A stretch of 64,000 bases of DNA, from the NCBI GenBank assembly GCA_021796535.1, contig JAKABW010000010.1:19950-83949 (forward strand), given 5' to 3'. Positions within the stretch are counted from its first letter, which is position 1. Each line of letters opens with the position of its first letter. The DNA comes from Actinomycetes bacterium (lineage in GTDB: Bacteria > Actinomycetota > Acidimicrobiia > Acidimicrobiales > Bog-793). Both the position numbers and the translations under genes were made by a program. Under the pieces are notes generated by a model, which did not search any database, was not told where the DNA came from, and saw nothing but the letters and a program-made list of their open reading frames with translations. Shown piece after piece: positions 18,660-29,343 of this stretch.

Positions 18660-19784
18660 ATGAAGAGCACAGAGTCGGGAAACAAAGAAACGGCAACAGA
18701 CAAAAAAAAAGAATTATTGAAGCACATACCGGCCCCACTCAGACACGGTGCCACCCTGTTTATACTGGTTATATTTATCGAATACTTTGTCATTCCGGCA
18801 TTGACCAATGCCGGAAAGCATTTAAATATCCTGGATAAAATCAATCCTTTCTGGATCATAGCCGGCGTCGTGCTGGAAGCGGCTTCGCTTTGGGCATACG
18901 CCATATTGAGCAGATCTTTGCTTCCCAATAATCCCCCATCCCTGTTTACCATTTTCAGGATCGACTTGGCCGGCAATGCCTTGGCACACGTCGTCCCCGG
19001 CGGCACTGCAGGTAGCGCCAGCCTGGGATTCAGGCTTTTGACAGTACGGGGCGTGGAAAAGCAAGATGCCGGATTTGCCATAGCCACCCAGGGCATCGGA
19101 TCGGCGGTGGTGTTGAACGTTTTGCTCTGGGTATCAATCTTTATTTCAATCCCCATCGCCGGACTGCATTCCGCCTATGAATCCATAGCCCTGCTTATAG
19201 GTTTGTTGGCACTGCTCTTGATCGGTATTTTAGTATTTGCCCTTACCAAAGGGGAGCTTACCGCCAGCAGGGTGCTGCGGACAATTACAAAACCGATTCC
19301 CAGAATAACCGAAGACAAGGTCAACAGGTTTGTGTTGAGAATCGGCAACTCCCTCAGAGATTTGGGCCGGGACAGAACAAGACTGAAGACGGCCATTATT
19401 TGGGCAGCGCTCAACTGGCTGCTCGACGCAGCCTCCCTTTGGGCTTTCACGGCCTCCATAGGTCACTACGTTCTGCCTTTTGAGCTCTTTGTCGCCTATG
19501 GAGTGGCCAATGTTCTGGCGGTTTTGCCGATAACGCCGGGGGGACTGGGAGTCGTGGAATTCGTTGCGGCAGGTCTGCTGGCAAGCTTCGGCATGCCTTA
19601 CAGCTCCGCGTTTTTGGCCGTTATCGGATGGCGCCTTGTCAATTACTGGCTTCCCATCCCGCTGGGAACACTGGCGTACATATCTCTGCGTTTTGAAAAG
19701 GGAACCAGAATCCGGAAAAGCAGAAAAGCCATTCACGAGATGGCGGAAGAAGCCCACAAAAATAAGGATCTGACCGACAACTAA
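18660..19784 (+). CDS. Lysylphosphatidylglycerol synthase-like / UPF0104 flippase-domain membrane protein
   Basis: 374 residues with about eight membrane segments. LYDKIN-like openings and VVPGGTAGSASLGFRLL (about residue 115), followed by PITPGGLGVVEFVAAGLL (about residue 290), are the paired conserved blocks of the UPF0104/LPG synthase transmembrane family. Members translocate or modify lipids or glycan intermediates. The soluble MprF catalytic domain is absent, so lysyl transfer is not expected. AAGGGA lies 9 bases before the ATG. A charged tail (RIRKSRKAIHEMAEEAHKNK) faces the cytoplasm by charge. Confidence 0.82.
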   Translation: MKSTESGNKETATDKKKELLKHIPAPLRHGATLFILVIFIEYFVIPALTNAGKHLNILDKINPFWIIAGVVLEAASLWAYAILSRSLLPNNPPSLFTIFRIDLAGNALAHVVPGGTAGSASLGFRLLTVRGVEKQDAGFAIATQGIGSAVVLNVLLWVSIFISIPIAGLHSAYESIALLIGLLALLLIGILVFALTKGELTASRVLRTITKPIPRITEDKVNRFVLRIGNSLRDLGRDRTRLKTAIIWAALNWLLDAASLWAFTASIGHYVLPFELFVAYGVANVLAVLPITPGGLGVVEFVAAGLLASFGMPYSSAFLAVIGWRLVNYWLPIPLGTLAYISLRFEKGTRIRKSRKAIHEMAEEAHKNKDLTDN

Positions 19785-19812
19785 AACTTACCTCGGAAAA
19801 AAACCGGCCCAC

Positions 19813-22374
19813 TCAGGCACTGTGGCGTAAAGTAAACTTGTCTCTTCTGCTGTGCCGCTTTTTCATGCCGCCGTCGGGATCCGTACCGTCCGGATCGTCC
19901 TCCGGCAAGAAATCCGCTTCTTCCTTGGATTCTCCTGCTCCTTTTTGATCAAAATCCGCCATCAGCTTTTGCTGAATATTCTCCGCTGTTTTCTGATGCG
20001 ACTCCCCGTCGTCCTGAGATACGACCTGCCGTTTTACGGACGACACACTTTCCGGCCTTGCCGGTCTGACTTGCTTTGCCGCCGGAACTTTGATGGAAGC
20101 ATGCCCCTCGTGTACGTCGGACAGGAATTTATTCATATCAAAGCCGTCCAACAAAGGCACGATGTCTTTGGCCGGATGGGGTCTGGAAAATAAGTAGCCC
20201 TGTACGTATTTGCAGCCCATCTCCGTGAGGAGAGAAAGCTGTTCCACTGTTTCGGCACCTTCGGCGATCAGCCTCAAGCCAAGCGCCGCCGCCATATCCA
20301 CGATGGCCCGCACGAGAGCTTCTGCTCTGGCATCCATCCCCAGTTCGGCCACAAAACTTTGGTCCACTTTGACGACGTCCACGGGATACTGTGAAAGGTA
20401 ACTGAGTGACGAATATCCGGTACCAAAGTCATCCAAAACCACATCCGCCCCCGCTTTTCGCAACAAAGACAGAGTTTCCGGGACCATCGGGTCGTTCATC
20501 AACATGGATTCGGTAAGTTCCAATTCCAGTTCTCCCCTGCCAATTCCCGCCTCGGTCATTAAGTCAGTCACGTCATCCACCAACTCCCGACCAAGACTCA
20601 ACTGGTAAGCGGACATGTTGACGCACATTCTCAGCTTGGCTGCTTTCGGAGTAGTCCTGCGGAACCTTATCAAATCGGCAACGGCTCTTCCCAGAACGAA
20701 TTTGCCTATTTCGTCTATGAGAACGGTAAGTCCGAGCTCTTCGGCAAGCGGAATAAAGTCCCCGGGCATTACTATTCCCCTGGTGGGATGCTGCCAGCGG
20801 ACAAGAGCCTCCAAAGCGTTGACTTCTCCGGTAATTACATCGACTATTGGCTGATAGTAGACCACGAACTCTTGTCGTCCCACTGCCGCCCTGAGTTCAC
20901 TCTCCCTGACCACCCTCAACTCAACCGACTTACGCATCGTTGATTCGAAGACAGCTACGCCCCCGCGACGACGCTCTTTGGCCTTCTTTAAAGCAATTTC
21001 GGCGTCACGCAACAAACTGGTGGGGCTGATGCCCGGAGAAGAAAGGGCGATACCAGCCGTCGCGCCGAGAGCCAGTCCGGAGGCAACGGAATGGAAGGGT
21101 TCGACAAATAAATTCATAAATTTATTTGCTTTCGTCACAGCTTCCGCATCATTTTTACAGGCCGGGAAAAGCACCACAAACCTGTCGGCGGCAAGCCTGC
21201 CCAAAATTTCCGGAGGCTCTATCTTTGTCACAAGACGTTCCGCCACGGCTACCAACGCCAGATCGCCTTTTTCGTGGCCCAGAGATTCGTTTATTTCACT
21301 GAACCTGTCGAGATCTATGATCAATACCGCCGTAAAGAGGGGGGACGTCGAGGAGCGGACTAAAAACGACGTTATTTGTCTGATTACTTCCGACCTGGAA
21401 GCCACCTGCGTCAGGTCATCCAATTCGGATGCGGCGCGCACCGCACGTCTGGACGACGTAATGCCGACACCCTGCAATTCGTGTAGCTCCAAAAATATGG
21501 TGCCATCTGGCATCAGGGAAGTTCTTATCCTGGCCCAAAACACCTCTCCGTCAGACCTGACAAATCTTTGATCGGTGGCAATCTCCGGAATTCTGCCCTG
21601 TTTCAACCAGCCGAGGCGACGCGACCAGCTCGGATCGTCTTCTTGGTAGATGATATCGCCTACGTCTTTTCCTATCGTCTCGGTCATAGTAAAACCGAGC
21701 AATTGGCAAAATATATCGTTTGCCCTCGTCAATCTGTTGTCTTGGGCAATCAGAGCCAAACCGCCGGAAGACGAAGAAAAGACCTTTTCCAACTCCCTCT
21801 GCGAGGAAATCAACCGAGACTCTACCATTCTCAAAATACCGCTTACCAAAATCAGAGTGGTAAACAAAAGAACGACTTGCGTAAATACGTCAGACGAAGA
21901 AAGGCTGTCTCCCATGTTGGCTTGCAAGACGATGGTTGCAAATATGGAAATCATGGTCAGAATCGCCGTAGAAAACAGATAACGCCTGGTAAGAAATGCT
22001 GAGCCTGCTAAAAACGGCCACAGCAATACGATATGATAAGCCCCGTAGTACTGATAAGAAAAGACTTCGGCAAAAGCTATCAGAATCGTTCCTATACTCA
22101 CCAACGACGACAGATCATCGAGTTGCTTATATCTGTTGGGAATAATGCGTATTGTCAGACCGAGCACAAAGCATGCCGCCGCCGCCGCAAAAAGACCGGC
22201 AAGATTGGCTTTGGAATTGTGAAATACGGAAGTGACAAAAAAAATCACTCCGGCCAAGAGAAGAGAGGCCGATACGGAATGAAAGGCAAAAACAGACCTG
22301 CCGTTACCGGCGCCGATGGGCTGATCCGCGACAGTCGGACCGTCTAGATACTCCTCGGTGTTGCCACTGTGCAT
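19813..22374 (-). CDS. Membrane PAS-GGDEF(degenerate)-EAL c-di-GMP protein
   Basis: 853 residues. Order: about six hydrophobic segments (residues about 30-190), a PAS domain (DNRLTRANDIFCQLLGF, about 215-320), GGDEF (about 325-480) and EAL (about 490-740), then a polar basic tail. The GGDEF signature reads AADRF (about residue 400), so diguanylate cyclase activity is not expected, though IDLDRFSEINESLGHEKGD is kept. The EAL domain keeps EALVRW, NMSAYQLS, ELTES, DDFGTGYSS and AEGAETVEQ, so c-di-GMP hydrolysis is likely. The start is ATG 22374, just after a G-run that can serve as binding site. A PAS-sensed phosphodiesterase is the inference. Confidence 0.9.
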   Translation of the reverse strand: MHSGNTEEYLDGPTVADQPIGAGNGRSVFAFHSVSASLLLAGVIFFVTSVFHNSKANLAGLFAAAAACFVLGLTIRIIPNRYKQLDDLSSLVSIGTILIAFAEVFSYQYYGAYHIVLLWPFLAGSAFLTRRYLFSTAILTMISIFATIVLQANMGDSLSSSDVFTQVVLLFTTLILVSGILRMVESRLISSQRELEKVFSSSSGGLALIAQDNRLTRANDIFCQLLGFTMTETIGKDVGDIIYQEDDPSWSRRLGWLKQGRIPEIATDQRFVRSDGEVFWARIRTSLMPDGTIFLELHELQGVGITSSRRAVRAASELDDLTQVASRSEVIRQITSFLVRSSTSPLFTAVLIIDLDRFSEINESLGHEKGDLALVAVAERLVTKIEPPEILGRLAADRFVVLFPACKNDAEAVTKANKFMNLFVEPFHSVASGLALGATAGIALSSPGISPTSLLRDAEIALKKAKERRRGGVAVFESTMRKSVELRVVRESELRAAVGRQEFVVYYQPIVDVITGEVNALEALVRWQHPTRGIVMPGDFIPLAEELGLTVLIDEIGKFVLGRAVADLIRFRRTTPKAAKLRMCVNMSAYQLSLGRELVDDVTDLMTEAGIGRGELELELTESMLMNDPMVPETLSLLRKAGADVVLDDFGTGYSSLSYLSQYPVDVVKVDQSFVAELGMDARAEALVRAIVDMAAALGLRLIAEGAETVEQLSLLTEMGCKYVQGYLFSRPHPAKDIVPLLDGFDMNKFLSDVHEGHASIKVPAAKQVRPARPESVSSVKRQVVSQDDGESHQKTAENIQQKLMADFDQKGAGESKEEADFLPEDDPDGTDPDGGMKKRHSRRDKFTLRHSA

Positions 22375-22389
22375 GTCACCCCCCCGCAT

Positions 22390-22868
22390 TGCCCAAAAGA
22401 CATTACCGTTCCTAAGCGTTTTACCAATATGTCAGTTACATTAAACGACCTTAAATAAATCCTTATAGTGTGTTGAATCAAGGAATTCAAGACAACCCTA
22501 TTCCTATTTTCCACTGCCTTATTTGATAAGTCAAGCGTTTTTTTATCAAGCATACAAATCATTTACAACCTAAAGCGTTTTGCCTCCCCGGGGAGGCCGA
22601 CCTACGGCACTTCAAAGAAGAACACTCTTACTAACGGATCGAATTGTAATTTATTTTCGCAGCACTTATTGAGAGTTTGCCAAATACCACTTTACACGCA
22701 CGGTGGCTGAAGTTTTGACCTCATCGCGTCGGAGAGGTTTCCGACCCATATGACCCTGAGGCAGCGATGAATGATACCTCGGATCCCGGTCTCAAAATAT
22801 TCATTTCTGACGACCCAAAACGTCCGACTCGTTATCCAAAATATGGGCCGTCTCAAAAAAATAAAACA
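22390..22868. other. 479-bp intergenic region between ppk and the EAL gene
   Basis: No plausible gene. It contains a perfect 16-base palindrome GCCTCCCCGGGGAGGC (22582-22597). It also contains a possible nested stem-loop: outer arms CCTCA (22719-22723) and TGAGG (22757-22761), inner arms GTCGGA (22728-22733) and TCCGAC (22740-22745). No known riboswitch consensus is recognised. On the minus strand this forms the 3' side of ppk and the 5' leader of the EAL gene. Confidence 0.5.
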
Positions 22869-25274
22869 TCAGTTACGGTGCATTTCGTCCAAGTAACGTT
22901 TTCTGGCCATGTTATAAGTGCTTATCTGCATAAATATATTTTGTGAAGATATTTTATTCACGGATTTTCTTCTCTTCCAAGAAGAATCACTTTGGAGCTC
23001 CCATGAAAATAAGTCGTCCAAAAGGCATATTTGCAAAATGCCTTCCAATCTGGAACACAAAGAGGCGTTTTCGATCGGAACGATTGCTTCTATTCTGCGG
23101 TCAAAATTTCTTTCCATGAGATCGGCGGAACCTATAAAATACTGCGCTCCGAAATCCGACGATCGACAATCGACATCCTCCTCATTCTGTAAATACAACG
23201 GTTTCAGTCCTTCTCCGCGGATGCTCTGCTCCAATAAATCCAGAGCATTCTTTTGACCTTTTTTCAATTGATCGGCCAGGAAAAGCTCCGGCGTACTCAC
23301 TTCACGAAAATTGGGCTTGCCGAACCTGTATATTCTGGAGTGCTCCAAGAATCTTCCCACGATGGAACGCACGGCGATATTGTCGGACAGACCGACCACC
23401 CGCGGTCGCAGGGCACATATACCACGGATAATAAGAGTAATTTTGGTTCCCTGCCGGCTGGCATGATAAAGGCTGTCGATCAGCTGGGGGTCCGTCAACC
23501 CGTTTGCTTTCAGCATAATTTCACCGTCTTTACCCAGCAAAGCCTGTTCTTCAATTTTTGCCAGCAGGCAATTCCTCAGGTTATCCGGAGCCAGAACAAT
23601 AGATCTGGTTTTGGAAGGACGCGAGAAACCGGTCAGATAATTAAAAAGATCGGTCAGATCCGCTCCGGTCTCCTCGGAAGAAGACAAAAGCCCCAAGTCT
23701 TCGTATGTTCTGGCCGTTTTGGAGTTGTAATTGCCGGTTCCGATATGGACATAGCGCTTTATGCCGTCAGATTCTTTGCGCACCACCAGCACGGTCTTGG
23801 AGTGAGTTTTCAACCCGACAAGACCGTAGACAACATGCACGCCGGCGTGCTCCAACTGCTTGGCCCAAGTTATATTTTTATCTTCGTCAAAACGGGCTTT
23901 TAGCTCAACCAGGGCCGCAACCTGCTTGCCGGATTCCACGGCTCTGCTGAGCGAAGATACGAAAGGGGCATCGCCAGAAGTACGGTAAAGCGTTTGCTTT
24001 ATGGCCAAAACATTTTCATCAACCGAAGCTTGAGCAATAAAGGTCTCCACCGATGCCGCAAAAGACTCATAGGGGTGATGCAACAAAATATCTTTGTCCC
24101 GTAAGACATCAAATATACTCAGCTGTTCTTGATCTCCAAACATCAGATCGGCAACCTGGGCCGGCGCCCAGTCCTCGTATTTTAACTCAGGGCGGTCCAG
24201 ATCATAGAGCATCCACAGCGAAGAAAAGTCGAGTTGCCCGTCGTATTCGTAACAATCTCCTTCCTCGAGTTCCAACTCGCCGAGAAGAACTTCCCGCATC
24301 TCCTGCGGCATGTCGGATTGCACCTCTATGCACACCGCTCTGCCGAAACGTCGCCTCTTTCTGAGTTCCAACTCGATCGCTTCCAGCAGATCGTCGGCTT
24401 CGTCTTCGTCGAAGTCCAAGTCGGCATTTCGCACCACTCTGAAAGCATAAGAGCCCTCCACGTCCATTTGCGGAAACAGATCGCCGAGATGAGAAGAGAT
24501 AATCTGTTCCAAAGGCACGAGTATATTTTCGCTTGCCCCGCCCGCCGATACGTAACGGGGAAGCAACGGCGTGGGAACTTTGACTCTCGCGAACCGTCTG
24601 TCTCCCGTAAATTTGTCCACCACAAAAACGGCTATGTTCAAAGAAAGATTTGATATATAGGGAAAAGGATGGCCGGGATCCACCGCCAGCGGCGTCAAGA
24701 CCGGGAATATTTCTCTGGTGAATACCGCTTTCAAACGGCTTTTTCCCTCTTCCGACAATTCTGCGTAATTGGTGATCTTGATGCCTTCTTTTTCCAAAGC
24801 CGGCTGGAGCTGTCCCGTAAATATTCTGTTGGCCCGCTTTATGCATATCTTAATCATCCGCCTGATCATGTCAAGCTGTTCTTCCGGGTGCATGCCGTCG
24901 GGAGAGGTCGACTTTAGCCCAACGGCAATTTGCTCTTTGATGCCCGCCACTCTGACTTGAAGAAATTCATCCAATCCGGATGAAAAAATGGCTAAAAATT
25001 TTGCTTTTTCCAAGAGGGGCAGGGTTACATCGCCGCCCAAATCCAAAAGCCTCATGGCAAAAGCCAGCCAAGAGGCCTCTCTGTTTAAAAATCTCCTGGG
25101 AGAAGCGAAATTGATCGTCTCACGCGACAGGAAAGAGTCGGGAGAGCCAAGTTTATCCGGCCACTCAGGATTACCGAAGACGGCACTGCTTTCGTCAACG
25201 GCGCTTTCTTCCCGTGCCCCTTCGACAAAAACGATTTCGGCAGATGATTCCGCAATCGGATATGATGCATCCAT
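22869..25274 (-). CDS. ppk1: Polyphosphate kinase 1
   Basis: 801 residues, longer than the 690-residue E. coli enzyme because of an about 55-residue acidic N-terminal extension and a longer C-terminus. The core starts at RFLNREASWLAFAMRLLD; FSSGLDEFLQVRVAG follows. The phosphorylated His is in VGLKTHSKTVLVV, with YVHIGTGNYNSKTARTYEDL next; the second conserved His is in FLEHSRIYRFG. It makes polyphosphate from ATP reversibly. It is monocistronic with a long leader region of about 950 bp upstream; no pho box was identified by eye. Confidence 0.95.
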   Translation of the reverse strand: MDASYPIAESSAEIVFVEGAREESAVDESSAVFGNPEWPDKLGSPDSFLSRETINFASPRRFLNREASWLAFAMRLLDLGGDVTLPLLEKAKFLAIFSSGLDEFLQVRVAGIKEQIAVGLKSTSPDGMHPEEQLDMIRRMIKICIKRANRIFTGQLQPALEKEGIKITNYAELSEEGKSRLKAVFTREIFPVLTPLAVDPGHPFPYISNLSLNIAVFVVDKFTGDRRFARVKVPTPLLPRYVSAGGASENILVPLEQIISSHLGDLFPQMDVEGSYAFRVVRNADLDFDEDEADDLLEAIELELRKRRRFGRAVCIEVQSDMPQEMREVLLGELELEEGDCYEYDGQLDFSSLWMLYDLDRPELKYEDWAPAQVADLMFGDQEQLSIFDVLRDKDILLHHPYESFAASVETFIAQASVDENVLAIKQTLYRTSGDAPFVSSLSRAVESGKQVAALVELKARFDEDKNITWAKQLEHAGVHVVYGLVGLKTHSKTVLVVRKESDGIKRYVHIGTGNYNSKTARTYEDLGLLSSSEETGADLTDLFNYLTGFSRPSKTRSIVLAPDNLRNCLLAKIEEQALLGKDGEIMLKANGLTDPQLIDSLYHASRQGTKITLIIRGICALRPRVVGLSDNIAVRSIVGRFLEHSRIYRFGKPNFREVSTPELFLADQLKKGQKNALDLLEQSIRGEGLKPLYLQNEEDVDCRSSDFGAQYFIGSADLMERNFDRRIEAIVPIENASLCSRLEGILQICLLDDLFSWELQSDSSWKRRKSVNKISSQNIFMQISTYNMARKRYLDEMHRN

Positions 25275-26229
25275 ATATGTCTATAATATACAAGTATCCA
25301 TTACATGTGATCAGGTAATCTTAAAATCAGGAATTCACAGTAGTCAATACGGACAGATCACGGCGGCAGCCGACTCTATTGCGTAACAATTTCACAACCA
25401 GTGATTTTATGAAAATGCTTACCTGCCAAAGACAAGAGTACGTCGTTCTCACAGACTTTGAAACCCTTACGGCCCGTAATGTATCGGATACCTCAAAGTC
25501 TCTGTCGCCGCGCCCGCCGCAAGGACCGAAAATATGTTTCCCGGTATTTTTCAATAAGTTACCGATGTCGGATACAAAAAGTAAAGCGATCCGGAACTGT
25601 GCGGCGTGTTTCATTTGCCATCGCACGCTTAAATATGCTCAATATTGTCTGTATATTAAAATGTTATTTTTATACATAAAATTACCGCGGTAAAAGCGAA
25701 TAAAATCCGAAAAACGCCGGTCAAAATTGATTAAATCTTTTACTTATCGCTCAGTACATCGGGAGTAGCGGCACAAAAAGTCCCGTCATCCACAATCCGG
25801 CAATCGGACAGGGACAAGCACATCTGTGGAAATACCCGTTGTGAGTGACGAAGCGGGACAGTAAGACCGCAAGGATTTCTTTGCGGTATACAAGAAATAA
25901 ATTTGAAAGCAAAAGACCGTCAACGAGCCAAAACAATTCGGCTGCTTTTATGCGATGAGTCGCCGAATAAGAAAAATTGGGTCATATGCAAAATGATTTG
26001 CAGGTCTCCGGACATCTTTACCCATTACTCCACAGCGCCGCTTGGGGAGGGCAGGTTCACGCGTTCTGATCCTGGTCTCCCCGGATACATTTTTTACCGC
26101 CGTTCCCCCTGATGACTTACCGCCGGAATCTTGAACACGGCGTGCTCACGCAGAATTGACAGGCCTTTCGGGAAGAGATTCTTTACCTAAAACGCATACG
26201 GATACGCAAAACTTTGTTAATCTGGCAGA
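25275..26229. other. 955-bp region without a supported gene
   Basis: Lies between the divergent ppk and FtsW-like starts. Frames here are short and carry no family resemblance. A small hairpin, arms ACCGCAAG and CTTTGCGGT, occurs near 25866-25888, and a GGGGAG...CTCCCC pairing spans about 26044-26082. I see no rnpB, tmRNA or SRP consensus. It probably carries promoters for both flanking genes and perhaps an unrecognised RNA. Confidence 0.4.
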
Positions 26230-27648
26230 ATGGCAATGGCGACCGGCGATACCCTCTCAAAGCAATCGGGCATTGCCATCAGACGTTCCAGAATATGGCG
26301 CAACGAAACCCAGCGTGTGGCGAGGTTTTTAAAAGTCAAACCAAGGCGCCGCAGCGAACTGGGGTTGATGGTGATAGGAATTACGGTATTCCTGTCCGCC
26401 ATGACGCTTGCCAACCTGGCCGAAACAAATCAGCTGCCCGCACATATTTATATTCCCGTGGCTTTTGTGATAGCAGCTTGCGTTGTGATTCAGATTCTCA
26501 ACAGATATCTTGTCCCTTTCGCCGATCCCGTTATCATGCCCATCACATTGTTGCTAAACGGCATAGGGTGGATAATGATTAAACGCCTTGAGCCCCCTGC
26601 GGCGACGAGTCAGTTACTTTGGACAGCCGTCGGGATAGGCGTTTACGCCCTCACCTTAACTTTCATCAGAAGGTCGAGAGACCTTGACCGCTATCGGTAT
26701 TTGATCGGATTTTTTGCTTTCTTCCTCTTGCTTACCCCCCTTATACCGCATTTTGGCTACAGCGTGGGCGGAGCTCGGCTTTGGGTCAAACTCGGATCTA
26801 CCCTGGAATTCCAACCCGTAGAAATAGCCAAAATTCTGCTGGTAGTTTTTTTCGCTTCATTCTTTGCAGAAAAAAAGGAGTTGTTTGCCATACCCACCAA
26901 GCGTGTGGGAAATATCTTATTGCCTGACTTTAGAGTCTTGGGTCCGGTCGCATTGGCCGCGGCGGCGGCCTTACTGATCATTTTGGCAGAAAAAGATGTG
27001 GGCTTTTCGCTCATCATCTTTTTGGTATTCCTGGCGCTGCTCTGGGCTGCTTCCGGCAGATGGGGCTATGTGATCATAGGTCTTGCTCTTTTCGGGCTGG
27101 CTACTTTTTTTGCGGCACACATGCTCGGACAGATCGGGGGGCGTTTCGCCGTTTGGACAGATCCGTGGAAATATTACAATACGCCGGGCTATTACGCCGG
27201 ATACCAACCCGTACAGGGTGAACTTGCCTTTGGACGGGGGGGCATGTTCGGATCGGGTTTGGGCCTCGGACTTGTTCATTACATCCCCAATCAGGGAACC
27301 ACACCCCTGCCGGTGGCAACAAGCGACTTCATATTTGCCGTTTTCGGAGAAGAACTCGGTCTTGTGGGCACAACTGCACTTATGACCGGTTATGTGCTTA
27401 TCATAGGAACCGGGCTCAGAGCCGCGATCAGAGCCAAGAACGACTTTACCAAGCTGCTCAGCATCGGACTGGTTTTAACGTTCGGTTTTCAGACATTTTT
27501 TATTATGGCCGGCGTCACCAGACTGTTGCCGTTGACCGGTGTAACTTTACCTCTGGTTTCCTACGGCGGATCTTCCCTGGTTGCCAATTACGCGCTCATC
27601 GCTTTACTGATGCGCATTTCCGACGAAACCAATAGAGTCATACCATAA
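26230..27648 (+). CDS. SEDS peptidoglycan glycosyltransferase (FtsW/RodA family)
   Basis: 472 residues, polytopic. SEDS polymerases extend glycan strands from lipid II with a partner PBP. The family core is clear: GGARLWVKLG, EFQPVEIAKILLVVFFASFF, LIILAEKDVGFSLIIFLVF (the catalytic Asp region, here EKDVG), a large extracellular loop with PVQGELAFGRGGMFGSGLG, then ATSDFIFAVFGEELGLVG and LPLTGVTLPLVSYGGSSLV. A polar, basic N-terminus of about 45 residues precedes the first segment. The long N-terminus and the RLEPPAATSQLLW insert resemble the actinobacterial FtsW/RodA paralogue that sits near pstP. No PBP gene is adjacent in this window. Confidence 0.9.
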   Translation: MAMATGDTLSKQSGIAIRRSRIWRNETQRVARFLKVKPRRRSELGLMVIGITVFLSAMTLANLAETNQLPAHIYIPVAFVIAACVVIQILNRYLVPFADPVIMPITLLLNGIGWIMIKRLEPPAATSQLLWTAVGIGVYALTLTFIRRSRDLDRYRYLIGFFAFFLLLTPLIPHFGYSVGGARLWVKLGSTLEFQPVEIAKILLVVFFASFFAEKKELFAIPTKRVGNILLPDFRVLGPVALAAAAALLIILAEKDVGFSLIIFLVFLALLWAASGRWGYVIIGLALFGLATFFAAHMLGQIGGRFAVWTDPWKYYNTPGYYAGYQPVQGELAFGRGGMFGSGLGLGLVHYIPNQGTTPLPVATSDFIFAVFGEELGLVGTTALMTGYVLIIGTGLRAAIRAKNDFTKLLSIGLVLTFGFQTFFIMAGVTRLLPLTGVTLPLVSYGGSSLVANYALIALLMRISDETNRVIP

Positions 27649-27737
27649 AACCTTTACTATCAGCACTCCTCATGAATTAATTATACTTGAAAATATTGAA
27701 TAAATGCAGTGCTACTTTTCTTTGCATATCTGAAAAT

Positions 27738-27765
27738 TTGACACATAAAAACGACAAAATAGAGA
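27738..27765 (+). promoter_or_regulatory. Possible guaA promoter
   Basis: TTGACA at 27738-27743 and TAGAGA at 27760-27765 are separated by 16 bases and lie 13 bases before the guaA start. The -35 hexamer is perfect, the -10 is weak (TA and one A match). The resulting leader would be very short. Confidence 0.3.
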
Positions 27766-27777
27766 TAGACTGAACTG

Positions 27778-29343
27778 GTGGAAATCAATCACGATACTGT
27801 AGTAGTTGTCAATTTTGGCGCTCAATACGCCCAGCTCATCGCCAGAAGAATTCGCGAAGCCCGCGTCTTTTCTGTCATAGTGCCGTACTTTGCCACGGCG
27901 GAAGAAATCCTGAGCCATAATCCGTCGGCTCTCATACTTTCCGGAGGACCGGCAAGTGTTTTTGAAAAGAATGCCCCCCAACTGAATCCGGATATTCTGA
28001 AACTCGGAATACCTGTTTTTGGCATATGCTACGGCTTCCAAGCCATAGCCCAAAGCGTGGGTGGCTCTGTCAAACAAAACGAAATGGCAGAATACGGACG
28101 TACGGCCGTTGCCATCACCGATACCGCCGATCCGCTGTTTTCCGACCAACCCGGACACCAGGAGGTGTGGATGTCGCACAGGGATGCCGTCGCCTCGCTT
28201 CCCGCTCCTTTTCTTCCTTCCGCCAAAAGTCCCGCTGCCGCCATAGCGGCTTTTTACAACGAATCCGACCGCATTTACGGCGTCCAGTGGCATCCCGAGG
28301 TTGTCCACACCCCCTACGGACAGCAGACTTTAAAAACATTCCTCTACGACATAGCGGGGTGTGCCCCGACATGGATGCCCGACGAAATAATCGATATTCA
28401 GGTAGAGCGGATTCGCAATACGGTAAAAGACAGGCACGTTTTGTGCGCACTGTCCGGAGGAGTCGATTCTTCCGTGGCAGCGGCCTTGGTTCACAGAGCC
28501 ATAGGCGATCAGCTCACCTGTGTTTTCGTCGACAACGGTCTGCTGCGCAAAGGGGAACGGAGCCAAGTTGTCTCAGACTTTGCCGCAACGAACAACATCA
28601 GGCTGCACGTGGAAGACGCCGAAGCGGAATTTTTGGGTGATCTGGCCGGCGTGACGGAGCCGGAAACAAAAAGAAAAATTATAGGAAACGCATTCATCAG
28701 GGCTTTTGAAAGGGCCAGCAGGAAAGTCGCGGCTGAACAAGGTCTCTCCGGATTTGAATACCTGGTGCAGGGAACCCTTTATCCGGATGTGGTCGAGTCG
28801 GGCAACGCGGCCGGCACCTCCGTCATCAAAAGCCACCATAACGTGGGCGGTCTTCCGGACGACATGGAATTCGAACTGATAGAACCCCTCAGGGATCTTT
28901 TCAAAGACGAGGTGAGAGAAGTCGGGGCGGCTCTCGGTCTGGACAAAAAAATTGTTTGGCGTCACCCCTTTCCCGGTCCGGGCCTTGCCGTCAGGATCAT
29001 CGGGGAAGTAACAAAAGAACGCTTGGAAATCCTGGCAGAAACCGATAAAATCGTCACCGAAGAGTTGGAAAAAGCCGGAGCGGCGGCCTCTCTTTGGCAA
29101 TGCCCCGTGATACTGCTGGCGGATGTGCGCTCCGTCGGGGTTCAGGGGGATGCCAGAACATACGGCATGCCGGCAGTCATAAGACCCGTGATAAGCCAAG
29201 ACGCGATGACCGCCGACTGGGCCCGTCTGGACTATGACTTGCTGGCAAAAATATCTTCGAGAATCACCAACGAAGTGGAGCACATCACAAGGGTTGCTCT
29301 TGATATCACCAGCAAACCTCCGGCTTCCATAGAATGGGAATAA
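27778..29343 (+). CDS. guaA: GMP synthase (glutamine-hydrolysing)
   Basis: 521 residues, full length. It aminates XMP to GMP. N-terminal amidotransferase: [35 protein letters not shown] with the nucleophile Cys, and [10 protein letters not shown] with His/Glu. ATP-pyrophosphatase: [20 protein letters not shown] (PP-loop) and [14 protein letters not shown]-terminal dimerisation domain: [17 protein letters not shown] and [13 protein letters not shown] at the end. GTG start. It stands between the two SEDS genes; the AT-richer helicase gene begins 93 bp after it. Confidence 0.97.
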   Translation: MEINHDTVVVVNFGAQYAQLIARRIREARVFSVIVPYFATAEEILSHNPSALILSGGPASVFEKNAPQLNPDILKLGIPVFGICYGFQAIAQSVGGSVKQNEMAEYGRTAVAITDTADPLFSDQPGHQEVWMSHRDAVASLPAPFLPSAKSPAAAIAAFYNESDRIYGVQWHPEVVHTPYGQQTLKTFLYDIAGCAPTWMPDEIIDIQVERIRNTVKDRHVLCALSGGVDSSVAAALVHRAIGDQLTCVFVDNGLLRKGERSQVVSDFAATNNIRLHVEDAEAEFLGDLAGVTEPETKRKIIGNAFIRAFERASRKVAAEQGLSGFEYLVQGTLYPDVVESGNAAGTSVIKSHHNVGGLPDDMEFELIEPLRDLFKDEVREVGAALGLDKKIVWRHPFPGPGLAVRIIGEVTKERLEILAETDKIVTEELEKAGAAASLWQCPVILLADVRSVGVQGDARTYGMPAVIRPVISQDAMTADWARLDYDLLAKISSRITNEVEHITRVALDITSKPPASIEWE

